A program made the position numbers and the translations under genes. The notes beneath the pieces were generated by a model. It was not told the DNA's origin and searched no databases. It was given only the letters and a program-made list of their open reading frames with translations. Positions 56,538 through 64,000 of a DNA stretch of 64,000 bases are shown here, piece after piece. Location of the stretch: NCBI RefSeq assembly GCF_028640845.1, contig NC_080540.1, positions 261,983,958-262,047,957 on the forward strand, in the 5' to 3' direction. The first letter of the stretch is position 1. The number at the start of each line of letters is the position of its first letter. The stretch is from Ahaetulla prasina (Eukaryota > Chordata > Lepidosauria > Squamata > Colubridae).

Positions 56538-56689
56538 CAGTGATGGGTTGCTACCCGTTTGCTCCAGGTTGGGTGAACCGATAGTGCTGGCGGGAGGCTC
56601 CAGCCACCCATCAGGACATCATCAAATATGATCTGTACATGCGCAGAAGCGAGTGAACCAGTAGCAAAGGTAAGTGAAACACACCCCTG
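56538..56689. mobile_element. hAT MITE with perfect target duplication
   Basis: 152 bp, starting CAGTGATGGGTTGC and ending ACACACCCCTG, flanked by exact CTATTATT at 56,530-56,537 and 56,690-56,697. The interior has gctggcgggaggctccagcc and catgcgcagaagc, shared with the copies at 5.2 and 25.3 kb. Confidence 0.9.
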
Positions 56690-56697
56690 CTATTATT

Positions 56698-57039
56698 GCT
56701 TCTCCGCCCAGAACTACTAATTCTTCACTTATTTCAGAGCACAGCAAAAGCTTTCCAGATGTTTCTCTGTCATCTTGACTTTTTAAAGGCTTCCTATGGC
56801 TGCCTCTGCAGTTCAAAATTAATTGTGCAATGCCAGATACACAATTTATCTACCACACATTTATCACTATGTAATCCCTGTCTTTCCATTTAAATTATAT
56901 ACTTCTCACTAGATGAAGTAATCTGAGTTACATTGTTGGTATAAAGCAGATATTGATAGACTGCATAATCTCATTACTATCAGGGAGCGATGCTCTCTAA
57001 TGTTAAAAAAAAATGTTGTGAGTAATTTTTACTTTAGAA
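56698..57039. other. Unassigned sequence
   Basis: Nothing recognised. Confidence 0.5.
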
Positions 57040-57272
57040 AGCCAGTTTGGTGAATGGTTAAAGCATCAGGCTGGAAACAGGAGATTGTGAGTTCTAAACC
57101 TGCTTAGGCTCAGAGATAGCCTGTGGGCCAGTCATTCTCTTTCAGCCCTAGGAAGAAGGAAGTAATGGCAAACCTCTTCCAAATATATTGCCAAGTAAAC
57201 TGCAGGGACTTGTCCAGACATTGCTAGGAGTCAACACTGACTGGAAGGCACCCAAAAAATAAAAATAAAAAA
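57040..57272 (+). mobile_element. Sauria-type tRNA-derived SINE
   Basis: The head reads gccagtttggtgaatggtta and then gtgagttctaaacctgctta, giving the A-box and B-box regions of a polymerase III promoter. The body has gggccagtcattctctttca, gccctaggaagaaggaagta and aaactgcagggacttgtcc, and ends gactggaaggcaccc plus A-rich tail. This organisation is diagnostic for the Sauria SINE of lizards and snakes, which is thought to use BovB machinery. Confidence 0.9.
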
Positions 57273-58199
57273 TCATATTTTTATACTCGGGATTGCCCAC
57301 CTCAGTCTCTACATCCAGATCAAAGTAATCACACAAGCTACTCTGTTCAGTTAGCAAAAATATAATTTGATATTTATTTATTAAATATTAGCAAACATTT
57401 TAAAACAAAAAGTTAATAAGAAAAATCAGGATCAAAAGGCAGGCAGAAACAGAGAAGGAGAGAAAGAAGAACATGGGAGACATTGTAGAGACCTGCCTTT
57501 GGTTATTCCAATCTTTTTTTTTTATTAGGTACACACCAGTAGCAGAGTATAGAGGAAGGTAGAACAAGTGATCTTCCTCTATTTTGCTCCATGAAAGATA
57601 TAGTTTGTAGGATCGGGATGGTTTCTCCATCATGAAAGTCCCGTTCTTTAAACTCTAATAAACTGATATTCACTGCTCCATTCTGACAGGATTTTCTATC
57701 ACCTACCCCCAACATAGGAATATACAGTTTATTGTCATACTCAGTAATATATGTACCAAGAAAAGAAGTTCTACTGCCACAGAATGTACAATATGGCATA
57801 TATTACTTCAAAACTTCCCCAAATAGCCAAATCTTACCTTGTTTTTCATATCTTTTAATTTTTTTCTTATTACATCCTATAATCTCAGTAGTTAATATAG
57901 ATATACTGTATATATGCACGCATATAGATAATACATGAATGCACATGCAAACTATACATACATAGAGGGTGTATATAGAATACATATATATACGGTAATA
58001 TACACTTAGAAGAATGGGAATCTAAAAGAAAAGTATATTGCTCCTTTCATATGTATATTATGCTTTTAATTCAGTATTTGGTGACTGTCCCAAAAACAGT
58101 ACAAATCAGTTGAGATTTTTCTTTCTTTTGAAATTTAGCATGAAGGATTTTTTTTCCCAAGGTAATAGTCTATATCCATGTGGTGACCACTAACAGATA
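57273..58199. other. Unassigned sequence
   Basis: No gene was recognised; TA-rich alternating tracts occur at 57,885-58,010. Confidence 0.5.
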
Positions 58200-58268
58200 A
58201 CAGAATAGATAACAGAATAACAGAGTTGGAAGGCACCTTGGAGGTCTTCTAGTCAACCCCCTACTAAG
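58200..58268 (-). mobile_element. CR1 LINE 3' terminus
   Basis: Only the end is present: (aacagaata)n tail, cagagttggaaggcacctt and ggaggtcttctagtcaaccc, the reverse of the CR1 terminal motif. Confidence 0.85.
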
Positions 58269-58474
58269 GCCTACAGATACTACTTTCCCTGGTCATATTC
58301 CAGATGACCATGTAATATTGTACATTTTTATATTTTCAATTTGTGAAACTATAATAAACATCCTTCCACATGAATCGAAAAACATATGATATAACATAGC
58401 GCTCTAACTTCAGTGTCTAACTGTCAAATCAATATAGTTTCTCTCTTTACGTCCAAAAACAGCTTACTAATTCA

Positions 58475-58554
58475 CAGAATAACAGAATAGCAGAGTTGGA
58501 AGGGACCTTGGAAGTCTTCTATTCCAACCTCCTTCTCAAGCAGGAAACCATATA
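58475..58554 (-). mobile_element. CR1 LINE 3' end, interrupted by a hAT element
   Basis: Tail cagaataacagaatagcaga, then gttggaagggaccttggaag. The CR1 text stops at ggaaaccatata and appears to resume after the hAT element (ccatatatcgttccaacaca, then tggttctcctgtctct, at 58,892-58,930), where it is decayed. Confidence 0.8.
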
Positions 58555-58890
58555 CAGTGATGGCTAACCTTTTCCAGACTGACTGCCCAAAGCGCAAGCA
58601 TGCCCAAACCCCCAAAGTGCAATGCACATGTGACCCTGTGCATGGACCCCGCCCCCACACATGCGCACACGGTCCTGCGCACCTGCCCTGGCCCCATGCA
58701 TGAGCACATGGGGCCCTGCACGTGCCCCCCCCCCCCGCATGCATTCCACCCCCTGCACATGCATGTCAGAGACCCGACCACCAGCTGCCTGGTGGGAGGC
58801 ACGTGTGCATGTGCGGCGGAGCTGAACTGGGGCGATGGCTTGCATGCCCCCAGAGAGGGCACTGTGTGCCACCTGTGGCATGCCATCACG
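58555..58890. mobile_element. hAT MITE, CAGTGATGGC family
   Basis: The left end CAGTGATGGCTAACCTTTT and the right end gtgccacctgtggcatgcca, then tcacg, are the termini of this family. The flanks ACCATATA (58,547-58,554) and GCCATATA (58,891-58,898) match at 7 of 8 positions. The GC-rich, CpG-containing interior (cacacatgcgcacacggtcc) produces overlapping open frames on both strands that are not genes. Confidence 0.85.
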
Positions 58891-58935
58891 GCCATATATC
58901 GTTCCAACACATGGTTCTCCTGTCTCTGTTATATA

Positions 58936-59334
58936 AACTGTTTCATAAACTGTTGAAACTCTATTTCAAAATCTCATAAACTTTAGAAAACCTCAACCTT
59001 TCAATTATCCTAACTACTAACAAATTATAACACATTTTATTTAAATGCTTCAACCTGCTCCATGAAAAATAGTAATGTGGCACCATAGAAATATGATGTA
59101 ATCATAAATTCGTATCCAAATCTTTTTAGCACAACAATTTATTCTTCCCCAATCCACTGTTCTTAGTATATAAATAGATGTGGAAGACTGAATGCATATC
59201 TTCTAATTTTTAAAAAATGAAAACAAAATTATCACAACCATGTTAGAGAAGGAAGTCACTTCCTGGCTCTGCAGTTAATGCTGTTAGGGCTCTCTGCAGC
59301 TATTATTTACACAATTAAAAATGCATATGCAGAT
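58936..59334. other. Unassigned sequence
   Basis: Nothing recognised. Confidence 0.45.
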
Positions 59335-59650
59335 GAACTGTGTAAATAACAAAATGTCTCCTCCTATCCTTCTGACCTTCCATAAGGGCCTGAAGACCTG
59401 AGTCTGCTTGTTAGCTTGGGGCCCCAATGGAGGTGTATCACACTGGAAATGGTTGACAAATTAAGACCCCACCTCCCTCCTCCCACATATTCTGTTCAGT
59501 TCTTCGTGTTCATCTTTTTTATTGAAACCTTTACTGTTTTTTTAGAAATATTTAACCTTTCTGGTTTTATTGCCTTTTTTGTTGGAAGCCACCCAGAATT
59601 GCCTTGAAGCAAGATGGGTGGCAAACAAATCTAGTCAATAAAAAATATAA
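59335..59650 (+). mobile_element. L2-like LINE 3' end
   Basis: A decayed frame reads GLKTWVCLL near the start. The 3' end (59,585-59,645) reads gaagccacccagaattgcct, then tgaagcaagatgggtggcaa and an A-rich tail: a stem of GCCACCC and GGGTGGC in the position of the L2 terminal hairpin. It represents an older or different L2 subfamily. Confidence 0.55.
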
Positions 59651-61144
59651 AATCTCCTAGGCCATTTATCTTTTTTCCCTTTACCTGCACTTTGTTATGG
59701 TACCTAGAATTTTTAGTATTTTCTTTCTTAAATTTGACAGCAAATAAGACAGTTTATATGTAAAAATATAAGAACAATTCATCTCTTGTAGATACAGTAC
59801 CATACTTCTTCAGTCATATTGGACTGTAGAGTGCATTACCAGGTCAAATTGTAATTCTGAAGTTCTGAACCTTTAGCATCCTTTTTAAATTACTATGTGC
59901 TTTCTTCTTAGATGTTACTCTATTTTTAATTTTAGCATTCAAGGAACAACTGTGTTCAACAGATAGAATTTCAAATTTTGCTTTTCAAAGAAAAGCCTTT
60001 GGGATTAATTTCTCTAATTTACATCTGACATGTAAGACAGTCAAGTCAAGAATGAAGATCAAAATACATTAAATGGTGTTTAAATGCTATCAACCTACAA
60101 CATCACTATAATTTACACTCACTTTTAAGCACAATTATTTAACCGGAAGATTTCTGTTTCACCTTTTGTTCATACTTTCTACATATATAAGCAAAACTGA
60201 TTTATTAGGAATCAATTCTTTGCTCTCTTCAAATCTTTTCTTTTACTTGGTGTAGAATGAAGTGGTCTCATTAAGCAACTTTCCACATGAAACAAGAAAA
60301 GATTTCCAAGATTAAAGAATATTGATCCTTATTCCAAAGTCAATGTTACATCCCTCAACCTGTGTATCTAGGATGACTAGTTAATTTGCTATTTCTCATG
60401 TGATGCTGGCTAGAGTAAAATTTATTTCAACATAAAAGGGCATGTTTCATATATTGTTTCAATAAATGGATGCATTAGAAAAATAATTATATTTGTAATT
60501 TTCTAGATTTTCTTATTCTTCTACATTATAATCAAGCTTGTCATGTAAGTATAAAATCTTCTTAAAAGCAGCAACAGATGCAAAGGTTTTAAAGTTCGAA
60601 ACTTACTCCAAAATAAAGAGTTAGTATAACTGAATTGCCAAAAGTATGATTTGGGGGCCAAGAAATACATAGTTCAATCTAATTTCAACCACAATCTCAA
60701 CAGCTGACTCTTGTCAAGGCAGCTTCTTTCAGGTCATAGCTACCCTTACCATTTAAGATGGTGATGTTTTGTGCTCATGCCGTCTTGAGTTTAAACCAGC
60801 ATAAGAAAATCCTGTCCGAACTGAGCACTTTCTCAATAATCAGCACTGGGTTCAATTTGGACTTCAGGCTACCATGCCGTCCCATTGGACAATTCCCCTA
60901 CTGCTGTGTCCTCCCACCTTTCTGTGGGAGGAATTTTAATTGCTTTCATTCCCAGGGACAAATCTTTCTGGATTTATCTCTAAATATACTACTCTCTGTT
61001 TGTATCTACAAAGTTAAATTAAGTTTTTGTATTTACAGATACCTACAAAGTTAAGTTAAATTTAAAGTGAAAGCATTCAAGTACATTCAGTTGCACCAAA
61101 CAGGTTTTTTAAAATCCTTCTTTCCAGCACTATCTACAGTTCCT
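59651..61144. other. Unassigned sequence
   Basis: No coding exon was recognised. The 98-codon frame at 60,758 shows no domain. Confidence 0.5.
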
Positions 61145-61465
61145 TTGGGAGGCATGGTGGCTCAGTGGCTTAATGATGCTGATGATGGGCTCAGTTCCGG
61201 CAGTTCGAGCCCACGGTGTGACAGGGAGAGCTTCTGTCACTTGCCTCAGCTTCTGTCCACCCAACAGCTCGAAAGCATGTTCTATGCTAGATAGGTACCA
61301 CTTCAGTGGGGAGATGAGCTGGCTTCTCTGTGCAGGAAGTCAGCTCGTACTCCTGTGGCATACCTTGGGAAGTGCACAAGCGTGTCCTATAATAGAGATG
61401 GTACCTTGGCAAGCCAGACTACTACACTGCAATAATAGCATTGTGGTCTCCTTGCTACCATAACA
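61145..61465 (+). mobile_element. tRNA-derived SINE (second type)
   Basis: The head ggcatggtggctcagtggct contains an A box (TGGCTCAGTGG) and, 45 bp on, the B box AGTTCGAGCCC. The body (cttctgtcacttgcctcagc, then cagctcgaaagcatg and taggtaccacttcagtgggg) matches a tRNA-SINE organisation found across squamates. It is unlike the SINE at 3.47 kb in its tail. It is not a tRNA gene, because no cloverleaf acceptor stem can be formed. Confidence 0.65.
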
Positions 61466-61499
61466 AGGTCATACACTAATATTAATAATGATATAGTTC

Positions 61500-61580
61500 C
61501 TTTACCAGCATATATAGCATAATGGTTAAGATCTTTGATTATCATAAATAAGGCTGTAGGTTCAATTACATTTTTTTAGC
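61500..61580 (+). mobile_element. Possible tRNA-SINE head fragment
   Basis: tagcataatggttaagatct followed by taggttcaattac resembles A and B boxes spaced as in a tRNA-derived head; no body or tail follows. Confidence 0.3.
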
Positions 61581-62380
61581 GCATGTAGTTTTTCTTCTCT
61601 GTTTTTTTTTTAAATAACTTCAGACTTTTACCATGTTTCCAGTCACTTGAGATTGAAAGATTTCATCCTCACCTCTCAAATAAGTCAAAACAAATGTGGG
61701 ATTATTAGAAGCTGGAATAAAACTGATCTGGACTTTAAAAAAAAGAAAAAAGCAGAGGGCTATATTCCAGAAAAAAAATAATCTGCCAAATTTAATTACT
61801 ATGCTATTTTATTAGTTTCAAATCGCAAATAAAATAAAATGTATATTATAATTTATATGAGAATTATAAAACCTCTTGGAATGGATGATAAGCATTTACT
61901 CAGCTGAAAAACCAAGTAAGCAATAAATTGCTAGAATTAGGCTCTAGCCCAAACTGATATACAGGGTAGAGAACTATACTTGAAGTGGCACAAGTTGAAG
62001 TTGCTTTGAGGAGGACTGAAGCATCAGAAGAAGGTGATATCATCTGTTTTGTCCCATTACCCTCTGCTAATGATAAGGCTAGAGGTTAAAGTTAGCCTTC
62101 TAATCAAATATTACCTTCCAGATGCAAGAGTTAACATTGTGATAAAATTATATATGAAAGAATGCTTTGTCAAACACTTCCATGCAAAACAAAAGGGTGT
62201 TTGCTGTATTTAATTCAAATTGCTGCCTTTTAACCAACCTAAACTTTTTAGGGGAGTATTCATTGAGTAGCCAACATAGTACGCTTAACCATTTTTTTAA
62301 AGAAACCCTGATAGTTATAACTTCATTTGATTAATTAAAGTGTGTGTGTGTGCATGTATCGTTTGTCAAACGTGTACAAG
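61581..62380. other. Unassigned sequence
   Basis: Nothing recognised apart from A-rich tracts and a (TG)n run at 62,340. Confidence 0.5.
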
Positions 62381-62384
62381 ATAA

Positions 62385-62600
62385 TAAATATAGATAAGAA
62401 CATAAGCATAAACAAAGGAAATAAATACAAATAAATGGGGACAGTAAAACAGGGATGGTAGGCACGCTGGTACACTTATGCATGCCCCCTTTACAGACCT
62501 TTTAAAAAGGGAGTGAGGTCCACAATAAACAGTTTGAAGTTGAAACTATGAGGGTTTGAGGCTGTAACAACGGAGTCGGGTAAAGCATTTCGGGCATGGT

Positions 62601-62604
<4 letters not shown>
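62385..62604 (-). mobile_element. CR1-group LINE (family A) 3' end
   Basis: Minus-strand fragment with agggatggtaggcacgctgg and the last coding part (WNTLPDSVV and LTPFL equivalents in altered form). It is cut at the (TA)n array that marks the end of the Penelope copy. Confidence 0.75.

Positions 62605-62668
<64 letters not shown>
62605..62668 (+). repeat. (TA)n microsatellite at the Penelope 3' end
   Basis: About 31 TA units without interruption, at the outer end of the left Penelope-like copy; probably grown from that element's 3' tail. Confidence 0.97.
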
Positions 62669-62673
<5 letters not shown>

Positions 62674-62751
62674 TTCTGAGGTTTTCACGGTGTTTGTATA
62701 TAGGTCTTTGGTTGTTGGGTTTTCTCCGTGTAAAATTGGAAGTGTCTTGGC

Positions 62752-62784
62752 GACGTTTGACGAAGTCTCATTCGTCATCTTCAG
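62752..62784 (-). ncRNA. Hammerhead-ribozyme-like motif in Penelope copy 1
   Basis: On the minus strand: CTGAAGA (62,784-62,778) fits the conserved CUGANGA core; GACGAA (62,776-62,771) and TTCGTC (62,764-62,759) form a 6-bp stem II with loop TGAGAC; then AAA (62,758-62,756) where GAAA is expected, and GTC (62,754-62,752) as a possible cleavage triplet. The G of GAAA, normally the catalytic G12, is absent in this copy. Penelope-like elements are known to carry hammerheads with a very short helix III. The assignment is inferred and untested. Confidence 0.45.
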
Positions 62785-63084
62785 GCTTCAACCGTGCTTC
62801 TGGGAGCAATGTGTGATCGCAGCTGTTTCTTCCTTTTAACTGCTAGTGGGGTTTGAACTGATTGGGTGGGAGCTTGGCTGTGCTCTGATTGGATGGGGTT
62901 TTCTGTGCTCTGATTGGCTGGGGTGTGTCCTGTGTTGGTGGGGGCTTGGTTGTGCTCAGTCTAATCTGTGCTGCAGGGGATTTGAGCTGGTGAGCTGCAC
63001 TGCTGCTGTTTGGCTTGTGGTCGTGCTACATCTTCGTAGTGGGTGTCAGTCTGCTGCATGTATGGATTGGAGGGTTTGAAGTGG

Positions 63085-63506
63085 CTAATGTTGCAGCTGC
63101 GGTCTGGCTTCTGGTCCTTGGTCGTGCTTCCTGATCAGTGTGGGTTTGGGTGTGCTTCTGGGTGGATGTGTGGTGGTGACATCCTGTGTCGACCTCGTGA
63201 GTGTGGGTCTGGTGTCATTCCTCGTGTTAGGGACACGTTTGTCAATAAGGGCAGGTTTCCAAATGGCTGGTAGGCGGGAGGTATCATCTCGTTTGTTCAT
63301 GCTGTGTGGGCGTTTTCTATCTCGATGGCTTCTCTGATTATTCTGTTGTTAAAGTGTTCAGTTTTGGCGATAGTTCTGGTCTTTTTAAAGTCAATATCGT
63401 GTCCTGTGACTTTAAAGTGTTGGACCAGGAAGAAGTTAGTTCCTCTTTTTGAATGAGTTCTTGTGTTCTTCAATCGTGCACTTATTCTTCTGTTGGTTTG
63501 TCAATG
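63085..63506 (-). pseudogene. GIY-YIG endonuclease C-terminal fragment of a Penelope-like element
   Basis: The frame starts within the second half of the GIY-YIG motif: one missing base turns the expected YIG-Q into a shift, after which QTNRRISARLKNTRTHSKRG is read, then FKVTGHDIDFKKTRTIAKTE and HFNNRIIREAIEIENAHT followed by a stop near 63,316. This pattern (Arg after YIG, a GH-x-I/D block and REAIEI with the conserved glutamate) is that of the endonuclease fused to Penelope-type reverse transcriptases. The remaining C-terminus continues in another frame (KRDDTSRLPAIWKPALIDKR) down to 63,085. It cannot be functional. Confidence 0.7.
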
Positions 63507-64000
63507 TATTGACAAACGTGTCCCTAACACGAGGAATGACACCAGACCCACACTCACGAGGTCCACACAGGATGTCACCACCACACATCCACCCAGAAAG
63601 CACACCCAAACCCACACTGATCAGGAAGCACGACCAAGGACCAGAAGCCAGACCGCAGCTGCAACATTAGCCACTCAAACCCTCCAATCCATACATGCAG
63701 CAGACTGACACCCACTACGAAGATGTAGCACGACCACGAAGCCAAACAGCAGCAGTGCAGCTCACCAGCTCAAATCCCCCTGCAGCACAGATTAGACTGA
63801 GCACAACCAAGCCCCCACCAACACAGGACACACCCCCAGCCAATCAGAGCACAGAAAAACCCCCATCCAATCAGAGCACAGCCAAGCTCCCACCCAATCA
63901 GTTCAAACCCCCACTAGCAGTTAAAAGGAAGAAACAGCTGCGATCACACATTGCTCCCAGAAGCACGAAGCTGAAGCCTGAAGATGACGAATGAGACTTC
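63507..64000 (+). mobile_element. Penelope-like element, copy 2, head to head with copy 1
   Basis: The plus strand from 63,507 repeats the last coding part (IDKRVPNTRNDTRPTLTRST) and the 3' region of copy 1 in inverted orientation, with about 8 bp more in total. The match holds up to the window edge, where CTGAAGA (63,978-63,984), GACGAA (63,986-63,991), TGAGAC and the first bases of the second stem strand are seen. The copy continues beyond the window. It starts later in the element than copy 1 and so lacks the endonuclease. Confidence 0.8.

Larger units (their letters stand above)
62669..63506 (-). mobile_element. Penelope-like element, 5'-truncated copy 1
   Basis: Read on the minus strand from 63,506: the C-terminal GIY-YIG endonuclease region, then a long GC-rich 3' region (63,085 to about 62,800) containing three short tandem-like blocks around ccaatcagagcacag, then a hammerhead-like motif, then ccaagacacttccaatttta and the (TA)n tail. 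The reverse transcriptase and the start of the endonuclease are missing. The outer 486 bp (62,762-63,247) are inverted relative to 63,507-64,000. Confidence 0.75.
62762..64000. repeat. Large inverted repeat (arms about 490 bp, spacer 259 bp)
   Basis: Left arm 62,762-63,247, right arm 63,507-64,000 and beyond. The spacer 63,248-63,506 is present only once and carries the endonuclease remnant. At the inner edge of the right arm the palindrome TTTGTCAAT, GT, ATTGACAAA (63,497-63,516) marks the junction. Open frames in the arms occur in mirrored pairs and are not genes. Confidence 0.9.

Noticed and set aside
58472..58979. Cys/His/Gly-rich open frames
   Set aside because: They lie inside the CpG-rich interior of a hAT MITE on both strands.
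61155..61225. tRNA gene
   Set aside because: Same reason: a SINE head with body sequence following, and no cloverleaf.
63085..63994. Mirrored Thr/Pro-rich frames in the inverted repeat as an unknown protein pair
   Set aside because: They are the two arms of the Penelope inverted repeat; most of the sequence is the element's 3' region and only the first part is the C-terminus of its ORF.

Overview
The window is vertebrate nuclear DNA, most likely from a squamate reptile and probably a snake. It is AT-rich and holds no bacterial-type gene organisation and no host exon that I can recognise. The repeat content gives the assignment: BovB (RTE), L2, two CR1-group LINE families, L1, a Sauria-type SINE, a tRNA SINE with an L2-like tail, a Penelope-like element, many short hAT and TA-flanked DNA transposons, and long GATA/TATC and ATGTT microsatellites. 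Species and chromosome cannot be fixed from the sequence alone.

Layout. 1-8 kb: a minus-strand CR1-group LINE running in from the left edge, four hAT elements (one, at 1898-2031, with a perfect 8-bp target duplication; one, at 2893-3831, carrying a nested tRNA SINE), and a faint RTE relic. 9-13.5 kb: three minus-strand LINE fragments, TATG, GATT, GATA and ATCT microsatellites and a perfect 23-bp hairpin. 13.58-16.75 kb: a DNA transposon whose two ends are still present but whose body has been filled by L2, CR1 and a (ATGTT)25 array. 17.6-25.5 kb: a snapback hAT MITE, a BovB copy with an internal deletion and an L2 inserted in it, two plus-strand LINE 3' ends and an LTR-like block. 25.66-29.5 kb: a 1.04-kb near-identical tandem duplication abutting a 5'-truncated L2 with an open 520-codon reverse transcriptase frame. 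31.6-33.8 kb: CR1 and a LINE inserted antisense into another copy of its own family. 34.4-39.1 kb: a 683-bp repeated unit with a dispersed copy, a BovB 3' end and a TA-flanked transposon. 39.7-48.1 kb: an old L1 relic, a large hAT and a 5'-truncated L1 with a 17-bp target duplication. 48.1-56.5 kb: a long stretch nearly free of recognisable transposons. 56.5-62.6 kb: hAT, SINE, CR1 and LINE remnants. 62.6-64 kb: two Penelope-like copies head to head, forming a large inverted repeat.

Function. None of the coding sequence appears to serve the host. The elements relate to one another as parasites and partners: the L2 reverse transcriptase and the SINE with an L2-like 3' stem-loop; autonomous hAT families absent from the window and their non-autonomous MITEs; LINE and Penelope 3' tails that grade into microsatellites. 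The most unusual item is the Penelope inverted repeat at the right edge, which carries a GIY-YIG endonuclease remnant and, downstream, a hammerhead-ribozyme-like motif on each arm. The nested insertions give relative ages at several places.
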